From positions 40,176 to 104,175 of the forward strand of contig JAKCWW010000051.1 in the NCBI GenBank assembly GCA_026260175.1: a stretch of DNA of 64,000 bases, given 5' to 3'. The notes beneath the pieces were generated by a model. That model was not told where the DNA came from and ran no database searches. It saw only the letters and a program-made list of their open reading frames with translations. This stretch comes from Reticulitermes lucifugus (lineage: Eukaryota; Arthropoda; Insecta; Blattodea; Rhinotermitidae). Both the position numbers and the translations under genes were made by a program. The stretch's first letter is position 1; each line of letters opens with the position of its first letter. This document shows, in pieces, positions 1-11,559 of the stretch.

Positions 1-45
1 CCGCAACTGCAGGCCTGCATAGCCAACCTTTAACACAAGCGCAAA
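1..45. repeat. Foldback family D, edge fragment
   Basis: The stretch with CCAACCTTTAACACAAGCGC resembles the outer extension of family D seen at 34937-34968. It is cut by the window start, so the assignment is weak. Confidence 0.25.
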
Positions 46-95
46 GCGAGTCTACAAGTAGAGTGTCCAAAAAATTCGACGTTTCCAAACAATGA

Positions 96-129
96 TATAA
101 ATATATATAAGTTATATATATATATATAT
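96..129. repeat. AT dinucleotide microsatellite
   Basis: Alternating TA with one short interruption (AAGT) is read directly. It is a simple-sequence repeat with no other feature. Confidence 0.85.
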
Positions 130-238
130 GATGGCACGCGAAAATACTTGTCATTTAATCTGAACTACAAAATCAACAAACATTTTAAGGGAAACTTCCC
201 CTACGTCTGTGGTTTTAGGGACTATTTTATGTATATAA

Positions 239-369
239 AGGCGGCCGGTGCGTAGGGCTGACAACCTTACCACCTTCATGTGCCGATTGTCTAGAAATCT
301 GGAAGCCTCAACCTCCTGGAACCCTAAAGGCCTGTCCAGGACTGTAATGGGATTGCTTTACCTTTTACA
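239..369 (+). repeat. SINE-A, 5'-truncated 3' half
   Basis: It starts inside the element at GCGGCCGGTGCGTAGGGC and runs through GATTGTCTAGAAATC and CCTCAACCTCCTGGA to a tail ending TTTACCTTTT. The same sequence in the same order occurs in the complete copy at 9745-10046 and after the gap at 25704-25790. The tRNA-like head is missing, as expected for incomplete target-primed reverse transcription. Confidence 0.8.
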
Positions 370-594
370 ATCATGAAACATAAGCAACTCTGGTATCATA
401 AAATTGAGGATAATAAAGGCTGGCACTTCCAGGTTTAAAACTCAGCGAATGTCATGTATAACGTCTTATAACTGATCTAAATTACTTTCACGAGTTAAAA
501 ATATGGCACTTTAAAGATGATGAACACAATAAAGCAAAATAACATGCAGGGTGAAATTAAGATGAAGCTGTCCATGTGCTTAATAAAGTATCAC

Positions 595-755
595 GCAAAT
601 AAAGACGTATGCGGGAGAGGAGGTAGGACCTATGGATCCACGCATAATAAGACCAGTAAGAGAAGAATATGACTGATCAACTTCAAGCCCCAGCCGCTTT
701 ATCCTCCGGGACCGAACTCCCGGCAGTGGGGGCTCCGGAGCCAGTCTAGACGTGA
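595..755 (-). repeat. SINE-B, diverged 3' part
   Basis: The order GACGTATGCGGGAG, then CAGCCGCTTTATCCTCC, then CCAGTCTAGACG follows the minus-strand copy at 17903-18185. Divergence is high and the head is absent. Confidence 0.5.
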
Positions 756-804
756 CAGCATTGTCTTCAAGAATGGCTATTTTTCTTGGACTGCTTGCCC
801 CTTA

Positions 805-910
805 CCCTTGAAGGTAACGTGTTACGCTCCTTCTAAACGTCGGGAACCACTCACCCATCATCACAACGTCACATCCCAGAAGACCGGAATCATCCATGAG
901 AAACGCTGTT
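805..910. repeat. Foldback family D, one arm
   Basis: An ordered set of family words is present in decayed form: CCCTTGAAGG, TTACGCTCCTTC, AAACGTCGG, then ACATCCCAGAAGACC. The last word is the outer end shared with 19345-19470 and 41537-41612. The opposite arm is not recognisable. Confidence 0.5.
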
Positions 911-1934
911 CATTCATCACCACAATTATCAAGGATGCATGAGCAGATTGGCTCCAATTAATCGATCGGGTTTTCAGTCATGTCTTGCACAGTACGTTCC
1001 ATTGAAATTAGGCCTACTGTTGTGAAGGAAGGGGAAAACGCTTAGATTCTTGTTTCCATTCCCGAGCATGCCAACACCTCCTTCCTACTGCCCTCAGCAT
1101 CAAACAATCACTTTTAGGTCAGCACAGTGACGACAGATACTAGACGATCTGTCGACGACAGGTAGCGAAGTAGAATTTCATTGTCTCTTCTAGTCCCTTG
1201 TAACAAGGCAGCTGAATTATTGATGGTAGGCGTTTCCGTGGATGACAAAGCTTTGTTGCTTGGACTTGCTAAGGTTAGGACGGTCTGTCAGCAAAGTTCG
1301 CGGAATTCATTTGTCTAAAACATATTCCTCTTCCCATTCTTCCTACTTTTTTTTGTCATCAAGTCTACTCATTGGAGGTTTCCCTGGACTATTTTCTCAC
1401 CTCATCTCCTCTTCTTACAAAGATAAACGAACAGGAAAAGACGTGATACGTTGCAGCTCACGGGTAATTTGAAAATTCGAATAATTCCTGTACAAAGCAA
1501 ATTACACCACGCAACACACCCACGTGCAGAGGAGATGTGACACCTGTCTGGTCCTAAACAAGATACAGCAACTCAACACAAGAAACTGGCAACCTTTATC
1601 GTATTTGTCACCTTGTAAAGACAATTTCTGCAAGCTATGAAGTGTCATACATTAGGCAGCATATAAATACAACAACGTGAAGAGAAAGATGTATCTCACA
1701 CAGCTTCTCGTCTTGCATGTGGTGAATTTATTACCAGCTAGGAAAGGAAGCTCTGAAGAACGAGACACAGGCAGCATTATTCGTGATGTCACACACCGTG
1801 TGAGATATGTATCCACAAACTTAGTTACATTTTATATTATTCATACCGCGCATTGTCATCAATCAAACTTAAAATACTCAACCAACAAATGCACTCTTAT
1901 TATTTTTTTAGATATTATATATTATAATCCCTGT
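911..1934. other. Stretch with no recognised element
   Basis: Only two short plus-strand frames occur (1242-1472 and 1677-1991), with no motif, signal peptide or codon pattern that I can support as coding. The second runs into the half foldback that follows. Confidence 0.5.
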
Positions 1935-1995
1935 AAACCAGTCCAACATGTTTCGATCCCTTCCTGGGATCATCATCAGGGACACCTGTGACAGT
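1935..1995. repeat. Half of a GTTTCG-type foldback
   Basis: CAACATGTTTCGATCC is followed by GGGATCATCATCAGGG. The layout of a GTTTCG word then a CATCA-CAGG word resembles the 5' arms at 2817-3076 and 26872-27071. No matching second arm is seen. Confidence 0.35.
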
Positions 1996-2209
1996 ATAAA
2001 TTACATAAACTAAAACCAACAATATAAGTACATATTAAAACTACAAAATGTATCAAAGATGGTTAAAATTGTATGCGATCACGTCGGGTGGATCCCAGGT
2101 CTACAGTGTCTAGGACAGTACTGTTCTACCCATCCGCATATATACAACCAATTCTCTCTACACGGTAAGATGAGAAATGAAAGTTTATGTCATCACAAAC
2201 CTGAAGACA

Positions 2210-2385
2210 TATAAGTTGGTCGAAGTATAATATTAAAACGGATACGTGCGAGGCCGTTAACTGGATTATTCTAACTCGCATGGAGACCAGTGATGGGTTA
2301 TTATGAATAAGGAATGGGAAATTTCTTGACTAGCTCAGCAACGGTCAGCTTCTAATAAGGATCACTTTTAGATTGTGCAGGGCAG
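2210..2385 (+). pseudogene. LINE tail fragment (RT C-terminal end)
   Basis: Translation across frames gives KYNIKTD, then NWI-L, then GKFLTSSA. These match in order the tail that recurs in this window at 27670-27880 and 46825-46990 (W-E-D-N-I-K, DWI-LAQDR, MNFRVP, GKFLTS). I know this tail from insect non-LTR retrotransposon fragments. Frameshifts and missing parts make it non-coding. The clade is not determined. Confidence 0.45.
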
Positions 2386-2816
2386 CTCCGTCCTGAAATG
2401 GCACAACAACTACTTAGATTATCACACGTAAAAGCGATACATGGTATAACACGACAAGCTCGAAGCACAGTGCTGGAAATGTCGCTAAGAAAATAGTCCA
2501 CAGGGTAACTTTGAAGTGACCGCTATGTTCAAACGCGTGGTGGGCCTCAGGAGACAGATGAAAGTTTAATGAGGACTTCAAACAAGTAACAGAGGCCCGT
2601 GGTGGTTCTTGGTAATTGCCAGTGAAGAACAGGCAACGCTAACACAACACCTCACGGCCACTTGGCCACAAACAGCAACCACACATCTGTTCTTACAGAG
2701 ATCACAGAAGCGTCTCACTGATAAGTTCGAACATAATCCTAGATGGATCAGCTTAGTAAATATGATGATATTAAAACACATGTTTATCATATTCATCCCT
2801 CCGTGTATTTATACAC
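2386..2816. other. Stretch with no recognised element
   Basis: A plus frame (2609-2842) and a minus frame (2578-2796) overlap antisense. Both look like chance frames and neither has a recognisable domain. Confidence 0.5.
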
Positions 2817-3076
2817 GAACAATAACAGTCGAGCACAACTAGTATATTCATTTTAAAGAAATTAGCTACACGTTTCGGCTTTCTGTATATAAGCCATCAC
2901 CAGGCTGTATAGCAATTCAAAGATCTAATTTACGATATGTACATTTATACACGTTGTATACTGGATCTCTGAATTATTTACAGCCTGGCGATGGCTCACA
3001 TGAAAAGCCGAAACATGTAGCTGAGGGTTTTTTAAATAAATATACTATTTGTGCTCGTCTGTTAACGTTATTGTTC
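2817..3076. mobile_element. Foldback element with GCCGAAAC arms
   Basis: Two arms of roughly 100 bases are inverted copies. Outer ends are GAACAATAAC (2817-2826) and GTTATTGTTC (3067-3076). Inside come CGAGCACAA, AGTATATT, GCTACACGTTTCGGCT and GCCATCACCAGGCTGT, with their reverse complements in the right arm. The central loop is about 40 bases around 2926-2964. There is no coding capacity. It resembles a non-autonomous foldback or MITE-like element; the superfamily is unknown. No clear target duplication was found. Confidence 0.75.
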
Positions 3077-3092
3077 ATTAAAGCAGATGTTA

Positions 3093-3346
3093 GCCGATCC
3101 CGGTGGCCGTGCCGTCTAAGGCATAGGTCTGCGGCCGCTTGATTGCCGGTTCAAATTCCGCTGAGGGCATGGATGTTCGTCTCTTCTGTTTGTGGTGTGT
3201 TGTGTACGTAGCGGCCTGTGCGACGAGCTGATCACTCGTTCAAAGGAGATCTACCGGGTGTGTGTGTGTGTGTGTGTGTGATCTAGAAACCTCAACAATG
3301 AGGCAGCCTAGGCCCGATTTGGGCTGTTGTGCCACAGAAAAAAAAA
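3093..3346 (+). repeat. SINE-C with TG expansion
   Basis: It starts GCCGATCCCGGTGGCCGT, a head like a class II tRNA (Leu/Ser type) with an A box near 3104-3122 and a degenerate B box GGTTCAAATTCC. The body then follows the reference copy at 50760-51009. An internal TG run (3258-3281) replaces part of the body. It ends in GCCACAG and a run of A. Flanks share only ATGTTA, so a target duplication is not firm. Confidence 0.85.
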
Positions 3347-3374
3347 TGTTAAGGAAATGGAACGTGTGAGTCTG

Positions 3375-3530
3375 GGCTGTAACTTGGCGCCTCGGGATTG
3401 TGTCCAGTGGCGATGTCTATGAACATGGAACGTATGGGTTCCATTGACGGTGGTAAAAAGCTGAGCAGTCATCAGCTTCTCAATGAAGACTCGATGCCAT
3501 GAAAATGGTTTGTTGGTCATCAGTCTCTAG
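3375..3530 (+). pseudogene. LINE tail fragment
   Basis: The reading LAPRDCVQWR followed by a stop and VWVP matches the LAQDRVQWR to MNLRVP part of the tail. It lies directly downstream of SINE-C. Only the distal part of the tail is present. Confidence 0.45.
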
Positions 3531-3535
3531 AGGAA

Positions 3536-3700
3536 ATACTGCTAATCTACCTAAATGGGAGGATAATATGAACCTGATCTTAAGAAAAGCGGTGTAAGTA
3601 CGTTAAGTGGATTGAACAGGATGAAAACAATGGTTCAATGGCGGGTTCTTCCGAACGGTCCGGATCCTTATAAGAAATGAACTTGTTCACCAGCTGATAG
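3536..3700 (+). pseudogene. LINE tail fragment
   Basis: LPKWEDNMNLILRKAV matches the proximal W-E-D-N-I-K part of the tail and is followed by WIEQDENN. This proximal part comes after a distal part at 3375-3530, so the two are separate insertions rather than one copy. Confidence 0.45.
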
Positions 3701-5204
3701 GTCTATCAGTTCTTCACGAAAGATGGTAGCATGGAATTAACGGACTTATTACTAGCTAGCCTATCGTGTTTTTCTTCGGTCTGTTCATGAGCAGAGAGAA
3801 CAGGAGAGTACATCGGAAATGCTCTAGAGATTGTAATCGGAAGGCACCCGGTTGAATGTCGGTCACGTTACTAACAAAGCTCATTCCCTTCCAAGCCAAT
3901 GTTGGTACCGTACCCATAAATAGGCCAAGACTACCTACTCACCATTCAGCCATTTTGCTTACTCCACCTGTACAAAATGCATGGAGGTGAAACAGAGTTG
4001 TTAAATAATCTAAAGACAGAGTATTACGTACATCACGACATTATGTACGCCCACCCACAGTGACGTCGCATCATATTTACTCGTGAGGTAGTTAAAATCT
4101 CGACACCCATTATTTTAATGATTTTAGTAAATTTTCTCAGTACCTCTGGCAAATGCTGAATAGATATCTTAATCTATGACATGGCCACTTTACCTAGCAT
4201 TTCATAATCATTATAGGCCTACCATACCTCACTAAACTTTATACATCCTTTGTAGTTGATGAAGCATTGTAAAGTAGCCTGAACGTTTGGGGTTAAAGTT
4301 ATTTTCATTACAGACACGTGATAGGTATTTTACATCGATTAACTTCTCTAAATTTTTTTGCACTTTCAATAGCCGTATTACGAAAGCGCACTGTAAGAAC
4401 AACGCAAGTATATAATTCCAATTTGCATTTCGACGTACATTTTTCGTCACGATCCGATAGCTCGTAGCAGAATGACACGTACATCAACACGTGAGCAAGT
4501 AAACCCGTTAAGAGGTAGGACTATCATCGTTGCATGAAGTCCGTTAATGGACACGACATGGCCGATGAAACAATCGTATCAGAGTTTACACCTCTGAACC
4601 GCCACAGGCACAGATAAAAGCTACAACTGGAACAGCTCAGACAACAGACAGACACTACATTTCCCTTGTACAGAGACAAGCCTTTGTCAGGAATTAATTC
4701 CCTCGCAGTAGTTACAGAACGAAAAATGCCCGGACGACTACAATAATCGCTGTAGACGTAAAGTACAGTCCTGTTATTTTATGGTGACCACTATCCTGTG
4801 CGACAGGAGAGGTAAGATAAAAGTAGTAGCGCAGGGCATGTCAGTGTGCGCAACATAAGCAAACGAAGCAACAGCACAGCTATAGCTCTGATGGGAAATA
4901 CTAACCGTTAAATGTCTGGATATATACTGAAGTGACATCACTTCTCCACAGCGTCCAAACCGGCTCTGAGGCACACTGGCGTAAAAACGCATATGACCAT
5001 GGGAAGTTTACAGAGACGGTTGGAAAAGTACAATGAAAGCATATGATTCAAAGCCACGCAGTATGCACAGGATAAAGCTCACAATATCACATGTCTGCTT
5101 TCTAAAATTATCAGGATATATACAAAACGTTTTTACCAGTTGGTGCGACACGTGGTACCTTAACTTCAAGGTCAGAGATAAATTATAGTCCTAAATATCT
5201 GAAA
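3701..5204. other. Stretch with no recognised element
   Basis: Short minus frames (4232-4450, 4308-4490, 4774-4992) overlap one another and lack any recognisable domain. No repeat family member was found. Confidence 0.5.
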
Positions 5205-5345
5205 GCCGATCCCGGTGGTCGTGCGGTCTAAGCGTGGACGTGCGGCCGCTCGGTTGCTGAGATCGCGGTTTCGAATCCCGCTGAGAGCATGAATGTTCGT
5301 CTCTTGTGTTTGTTGTGTGTCGTGTAGGTAGCCACTTAGTGTGGT
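5205..5345 (+). repeat. SINE-C, 3'-truncated
   Basis: The head GCCGATCCCGGTGGTCGTGC and B box GGTTTCGAATCCCGC are followed by TCGTCTCTTGTGTTTG and GTGTAGGTAGC. Similarity then stops at about 5345, short of the usual 250-base length, and no A-rich end is seen. Confidence 0.85.
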
Positions 5346-5369
5346 CAAGACGACGAAATCCGCAACGTT

Positions 5370-5550
5370 ACACTGCACTGGTCATGTGGCTCGGAAGGCG
5401 AAGACCACTAAGAATGCGTGTGGAATTTTAACAGGAAAACTTCTTCGCAGTCCGACAAGGAGCAGTTTATGCAGCAGCGTTTAGGGGGACGGGTTGTAAG
5501 AATCGGAGGTGGATGGAACTCAGGATCGTGTCCAGTGGCGGGCTCTGGAA
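5370..5550 (+). pseudogene. LINE tail fragment, heavily decayed
   Basis: GHVAR then KTTKNACGIL, and later GGTGGATGGAACTCAGGATC leading into GTGTCCAGTGGCG, correspond to the GHVAR start and the DRVQWR word of the tail. The middle is scrambled by frameshifts. It directly follows the truncated SINE-C. Confidence 0.4.
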
Positions 5551-6104
5551 AAGCCGTCTGAACTATTTGTTACTTTCTTCTTATTGTATGACAACACTGA
5601 ACAGCAGATAAGTTCGTACTGCGACATCACGTTGCAATGAGAGACGCATTCATCTTGACACAGTTGGGAGTTGACAGAGGGTGACTGTAAACAGACATTA
5701 GTCAAATATAATGGTAAATGATGCTCAGGCATAAAGCAGACTAGGCAGTTTCTTAACGCCAGTTTGGCTTCTGCCACAGAAGTACGACATCCTTCACCGG
5801 TACAACTTACCGTTTCAATCCCCCCCTCTAATTGAGTTCCCTTGTTTAATGAAGCACAATTTTGCTTTCTCCGGTAGTTGCTGGTGCTGATTATAACAGA
5901 CACAGACCGACAAACATCCACTTACAAAGCAACTCCCTAAGTTGTCTCATATATTGTTCGTGTTATGATCCTGTGTTTCTAATACTGTGTAAGGTGGTGG
6001 TTTCGGTGGGTTGCGATGCTTTCCGTTCAGCTATTAGAAATTACGTCTCCCGGTATGTCAGATTCAGAATTATTTCCAGAATAATTAATCCTTTAAACAT
6101 ATGG
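5551..6104. other. Stretch with a 133-codon minus frame, not supported as a gene
   Basis: The minus frame 5520-5921 is rich in Ser and Cys and its last codons lie in the LINE tail. No signal peptide, domain or regular Cys spacing is visible. Confidence 0.4.
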
Positions 6105-6260
6105 CTAATCCGGAAAGCCGGAAGAGTCATCTTGCGAGACCTAAGCATAGATGGCATGACAATATTAAAGCGAATCTGAAAAAAGTAATATGAGGGTGTT
6201 GGGTGGATTCATCTGGCTCAGGACAGGGATAACTTGCGGGCTCCTCAATTTTCCTGCTAA
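6105..6260 (+). pseudogene. LINE tail fragment
   Basis: RHDNIKANLKKVI is followed after a stop by GWIHLAQDRD in another frame. This gives the proximal and middle parts of the tail in the correct order. Confidence 0.5.
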
Positions 6261-7839
6261 ATTCTACACATCTCTCATAGATCTTATAAGTGCCACATAC
6301 TCTGCCCATCTCATCCTCAATTTAATTGGCACTTAGACCTATGTAATACGCAATTACCTTTTCAGTGCCAGTACGCTATGAACACTTCTGCTTCCTCGTG
6401 GAAGCATATGCGAGTTGAAAACAACTGGTTTAAGTGCAATCAAAATTTCTCCCTACAAGCTGTTACGCTCAGGAGAATTATTTTTCATCGGTTCAGCTGC
6501 AGCAAATTGTCATAAGAAATAAGACTAAGTCCGAGGCTTTGTTACAGTCTGCACAAGGTCAGCGAATGCAATGGTACGCGGCAACAAAACATCCAGAGAC
6601 GTGCCCTTTCAGTGGATTATATTAAGAAGGGTGTTTCCTCATTGAACGTGAGGGTTTGTGTCTGTTGGGGATGCAGTGGCCAGCTATCCTGGGTTTAGAC
6701 TTGTCTCCCTGTCAAAGACCGCCACCCCACTCCCGTACACAAACAACTTTGCTGTGTGCTTACCCACAATTCAACAACGACCACAATAATGGAGACAGCC
6801 ACCACTGTGTCTACATGCTGTACAATTCACGCCAAAAATAATAATGATCGTTAAGTGAAAACAGATACAAGAATAAAACATGTTTATTCACAACAATAGA
6901 GTCCTCTTCCCATTTGGAGTGTACAATTTCGATATCAGCTCCGTTTGTAGTTAAAAATGTGCTACAGCCAACCTGTAATTCAGCTGTTGCCATATGCAGT
7001 CCAACGTGTCTTGGGCAAGTAACTGCAGATGTATCGTCCGATGTTGTCACTGCAGTTACTTCAGCGACAACATTCGTGCAGCACACAACACGACGTTTAC
7101 AGAACTCCATAAAATAAAATCTACTGGACTGAGATCGGTGAAGGGGAATCCCACGAAATCGGTCCTTCTATACCCACACTCTTATTCGGATCTGGGCATT
7201 CAGCAACCTTCACACAACAAATATATAATATGTACCTTTTTTCACCCGACGTAAACACTATGCACCTCGAAACACATTCAGTCTGCAAGTCAGCTGTTGC
7301 CATGTGGCATACTTTCCGAGTATAACAGGCAATGAACTGGAACATAAAACTGAAACTCAGGCCAGCAACAGTCCGCCTGGTGTATTAAATACGAAACCAA
7401 TCACGGTGTTGCGTAAGTCAATAGCAAGTTACTGAATTACGCTCTTCCAATTGCATATGTTGCACACCGTCGAGGTGGAAGGATGAAAACGCAACAGCAC
7501 AGCTTATGGGCGACAGTCCTGGCATATTTGAAGGTATTATTCCTGCCATCGACGCGACAAAATTATGAATAAACTGCAGTAAAAGTGAAGGTTCCAGAAT
7601 AAGACTTCAAGCCGAGTACCTCTCGTGCGTATGGTCAGATACTTGCTTCCGCAATGACTACTTCTCACGGTTGTTTGAAATGGTGAGCTCAATTAAACTT
7701 ATTCAACAGACAGACCCAACCTCAAGTATACGATGCGAAGTGACTCCCAGGAATTCCATGCCTGATGTCGATAATGCCGATGTTCTGTTACATATGATGC
7801 AAATATACATTAAGGAATATATAAGTCATGTTTGTTTTG

Positions 7840-7843
<4 letters not shown>
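6261..7843. other. Stretch with no recognised element
   Basis: Several short frames on both strands overlap around 6811-7254. A short palindrome, GTAACTGCAG at 7019-7028 and CTGCAGTTAC at 7050-7059, is the only structure noted. Confidence 0.45.

Positions 7844-7888
<45 letters not shown>
7844..7888. repeat. TG dinucleotide microsatellite
   Basis: About 22 uninterrupted TG units are read directly. The Cys-Val repeat in two overlapping frames is a translation artefact of this tract. Confidence 0.95.
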
Positions 7889-7891
<3 letters not shown>

Positions 7892-8984
7892 TTTCAGCAC
7901 ATTCCATTTCAAGTACTGAATACAGAAGTTTCTCTTCTACTGTTTATTATTCTATGACAATTGTTGCAATTCTGTCCATAGTCTTGGCATCAAGATATAA
8001 ATTTTCCTGTTCTCTGTACTACCTGAAATTACTAGAATCATGAGGTTTACTGGCTGTTTCACTCAGGCGGAACAACAGACTGCTGATAAAGCGAGCTAAG
8101 AGTGGCATTTGAATAACTTTCGTACAACTCTTCGGGAAGGAGAAGAGGACAAAGTACAGGCGACAAATAACTGAATTAAAGATCCATACATGCTTAACAC
8201 AGGGTTACTGATCACATGGGTCATACAGGGCCACATGATATTAAAACAGGCTCTGTTCCTAAACACGGCCTTAAGGAGGCTTGCGATACGGATGAATGAT
8301 ATTAGTCTGTGAGCACTAATAATCAGAAGGGAATTCGAGAGATTTCCATGGTGAAACGACGAATACTGGTCAACCAACACGGGCTTGCAGAACCCTGCAG
8401 AGTCGTACTGTAACACAACTACCTCGAAATATACACGATGCTTGAGGCCCGTCTTGTGCCCCAAACATCAATGTTTGCATACGCTATGGAACAAAGGCTG
8501 AAGTTTGAGAGACAGAAGGGAGCAAAGAAAAAAGAAAGAGAAAAAAGGAGCGAAAAATGGATAAAAAATAAACAGTGGAAAGATCTGAAAGGACAAGCAT
8601 GATACAGCAACAGTGATCTAGCCTAAGTTTCACACAAGAACACAAAGTTCTAACGCACTATTTGACACTTCTACAGCGCTGATGGCGACGATTCTGGCCG
8701 TCCTGGATTCTATGCTGTGTAGGGGGTAGACCTATACATTCCGATGTTTCGAAAGGTCTTCTAACTCTAGGTCCTGTGACCTAACAACCCTTGAAGATGA
8801 AGGCGGTACGTTCCTTCGACACGCTGGGGCCACCAATCAACAGCAGTAACAGACGACACGAGACGTAACTTACTTGCACAGAACACTTACCTCCACGAAA
8901 GAACTGTGACTCCAGCATAATAGCTCTGTACTTCAAGTCATTCCTCGCAACCTTCCACAGATCCCGAACGCTCATTTTAATCTC
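7889..8984. other. Stretch with a purine-rich tract
   Basis: From about 8505 to 8590 the plus strand is strongly purine-rich. The minus frame 8096-8464 (122 codons) has no recognisable domain. Confidence 0.45.
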
Positions 8985-9090
8985 CATACGAGGCTCACCA
9001 CTGCGCCCACTCTCGAACACTTATATCAAATCCACCCTATTTCTTGAATATCCATTCTAATATAATTCAGCCACCATTTTCCATCCAACT
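8985..9090 (-). pseudogene. LINE tail fragment
   Basis: On the minus strand NYIRMDIQEIGWI matches the N-I-K-M-D-L-R-E part of the tail. The rest of the tail is not readable. Confidence 0.45.
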
Positions 9091-9744
9091 TCACGACGCA
9101 ATTTTGAACGTATTTCTGATCTCCCCAAGCGTGCTACATAAGCGGTCCATTACTACCTAATTGTAAGTATCACCCTAAATTTATTTCGTAGCTTCTCATT
9201 ATATAATTCTGCGCATCGTGTGATACAAATTCTCATTGAGCCTACGTGTGAAGTAACAAGGCATTATGTGCGCAACTATATTAGGTTTCTAACTTCAATG
9301 GGCCCGATAAGTTACAATTATAGCCAGTGCATCGCTCGACATTTACTGATTAACATGCCCGTTCGCTTGTTGGTCGTTTCAACAGCGAGGTGGGCCCACA
9401 ACTGCCCTCCCTCACTGCACAAACAGATCATATTACACAAGCGACCGAAGTTCAACGTTTGCCTCCTGAACAAAGAACTGCGATGTTCCACACAAACAGG
9501 GGCCGTGCGATTTGAGCGAAGCTCAGGAATCATGAGCACGATATCACGACGAACTGTAACTATACTGGTTGTACACTGTCGAATGCAAGGTCCGTGAACA
9601 TGTATTAGGGGGATTGTGGAAATACTCGCGGTCTATTTTAAGACATGTCACTCCACTTCCCTCGAGGGACTGAAGAATATGAGGGCATGAAACAGAATAG
9701 CACACCAGTTACAATAACGATGCACGACTGCGGTACAAGAGCTA
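9091..9744. other. Stretch with no recognised element
   Basis: A 125-codon plus frame (9220-9597) and an antisense frame (9318-9539) occupy the same bases. Neither shows a domain. Confidence 0.4.
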
Positions 9745-10046
9745 TCCCATCACAGGCCTGGACAGGCCCTTAGGACTCCAGGAGGTTGAGGCTCCCAGGA
9801 TTTCTAGACAATCGGCACATGAAAGCGGTAAGGTTGTCAGCCCTACGCACCAGCCGCCTCTACCCCCCAGGAGATACTCCTGATAAGCCCTACTCATTTC
9901 TGTTACAGGCTAAGTCGAACCCACGGCCATAGTGCGGCCGGAAGGATTAAGTCAATGAAAAATCCCAATTTCCCCACCGGGAATCGAACCCACCACCTTC
10001 CAGCTTGTAGCGCACTGCCTCAACCAACTGCGCCACCGCACCGCGT
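9745..10046 (-). repeat. SINE-A, complete reference copy
   Basis: Read on the minus strand, it begins with a tRNA-like head: A box TGGCGCAGTTGG (about 10025-10036) and B box GGTTCGATTCCCGG (about 9977-9990). The body runs through AATCCTTCCGGCC, AACAGAAATGAGTA and GTGCGTAGGGCTGACAAC to GATTGTCTAGAAATCC and CCTCAACCTCCTGGAG. It is about 300 bases, normal for a tRNA-derived SINE, and would use an internal RNA polymerase III promoter. Other copies are at 239-369, 25218-25790 and 63938-64000. No clear target duplication was found. Confidence 0.9.
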
Positions 10047-10089
10047 ACCACAACGCCTACAGTACCCAAGCTTAAATTTCAAACAGGAT

Positions 10090-10405
10090 TGTACAAGGGT
10101 AACGTAAAGTAGTTCCTGTCCTTAATTGAAGCACCACGCCATGAAGGCGTATGGGAGTGAAGGCACGCTCCACGCATTATTAACCTCGACATTAAAGAAA
10201 GGTAAGTGGTCAGCCACGCGCTTCGGCCTATTTACTCCCGAGGAATAAGGTTCCCTGTTCGATGGTATAGGAGACTGCGTGGGCCTCACAGCAGATGTGG
10301 ATGTTTTAGCGAAGTAAAAAAAATCTTTCCTCTGGCGGGAATCGAAAGAAGATTCCGTTAAGATCGTACATATTCACTGCACAGACTGAGCTACCCCGAC
10401 CGCCT
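10090..10405 (-). repeat. SINE-B-like copy with a different tRNA head
   Basis: The minus-strand head is GGTCGGGGTAGCTCAGTCTG with B box TTTCGATTCCCGCC, unlike the GCCGGGATGGCGTACTCGG head of SINE-B. The body then follows SINE-B: a GGATGTTTT-like word, a CCCACGCAGTCTCCTAT-like word, and the CATACGCCTTCATGGCGTG end. It is separated from the SINE-A copy by only about 45 bases. Confidence 0.7.
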
Positions 10406-10529
10406 CCAGTTAATACCGTACGCAATGAAATCAATAAAGGGCCCACCTTTCTGCCTAGGGAAAATAGGTGCTTTTCACACAATCACGATTTATAACAAAC
10501 CCCGTGACTAGACCTATTAGTCTGACATA

Positions 10530-10750
10530 AACCTCGACTTCGTCGAAGGCCGCAGTCGAACGGTATGGCCCCTCCTTAGTTCGACAGGTTCTCGATTCAA
10601 ACCTCTGCCCAGAAATCAGTTATCCTGATGTTTTCGCGTGCTTTTTATCAGTCGCTCCGGAAAAACGCCGGGAAAATACCTGACATCACGTTACAATACC
10701 CTTGGACTATCGGTCCTGACAGCTTCAGATCTTATAGTGTATACAGTACC
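10530..10750 (+). repeat. Possible tRNA-derived SINE, other family
   Basis: A B-box-like GGTTCTCGATTCAAACC (near 10590) is followed by GATGTTTTCGCGTGC and CGGAAAAACGCCGGGAAAA, the kind of body seen in other arthropod SINEs. No second copy in this window confirms it. Confidence 0.35.
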
Positions 10751-11559
10751 TCAGGTTACACCACGCCCGCTTCTTTTCTCCCTTCTAATTAATTATTAAT
10801 TAATCAGAATACCGTTCCATGCTATACAAGCAAGTAAAAGCGTCATTAAATAGCCCAAGAAGAAGTAAATATATACTCTCTCATCTGAAATGTGCCCGTT
10901 TTTCTGCAGCCCTACGGGCTATGGTTTTCAGCATTATACAAAGAAAGCGTTGTTCTGTACATTATTGATCTACGAAACAGACTTGTCTTCACGCATGAAC
11001 AAATTCAAGTACAGTACGTTCGTACTGTGTTGACTACTGGTTACAATTCTCTCCATGCAGCTACTGAGCTTAATAATTAAGCATCACAATAAAATGAGCA
11101 TAAACTGTGTGCTATTTCTGGATAAACTTTCGAATCCTTGCTAACAATTCAATACTCTGAATAACGTTCTTCCATCTGAATGCTGCATTAAGCAGCAACA
11201 GTGGGTCTGATTAACGCCAAATGTAAAACGGTGCAGGAGAACAAGCATCATGCTTGGAGGATGTTGGATACCTCATCTTATAGTGGATTAGAGAGAATCC
11301 CAGCGTTTGTACACTTTCATACTTTCAACGTGCAGCACTGCAGCTGATTCTCTGAATGGGGCACAGAATCGTATGCCAGAAGCATAGGTATCAAATTAAT
11401 TTTATCAGCGGTAACATACTTGCAGTTTCGCAACAGCACTCTGCGAACAGGGATGTCTAATTACATGAAGCAGAATCTTTTACAAGCTGACAGTCGCTAA
11501 GACGAACAAGAAGTTGCATGTCTTCTAAAGAATTATAATTGTTATCACGATGTTAACAC
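10751..11559. other. Stretch with no recognised element
   Basis: One 62-codon plus frame (10892-11080) is present without a recognisable motif. A short palindrome TTAATTATTAATTAA lies near 10788-10803. Confidence 0.45.

Noticed and set aside
7671-8043. Cys-Val-rich open frames
   Set aside because: They are translations of the TG microsatellite at 7844-7888.
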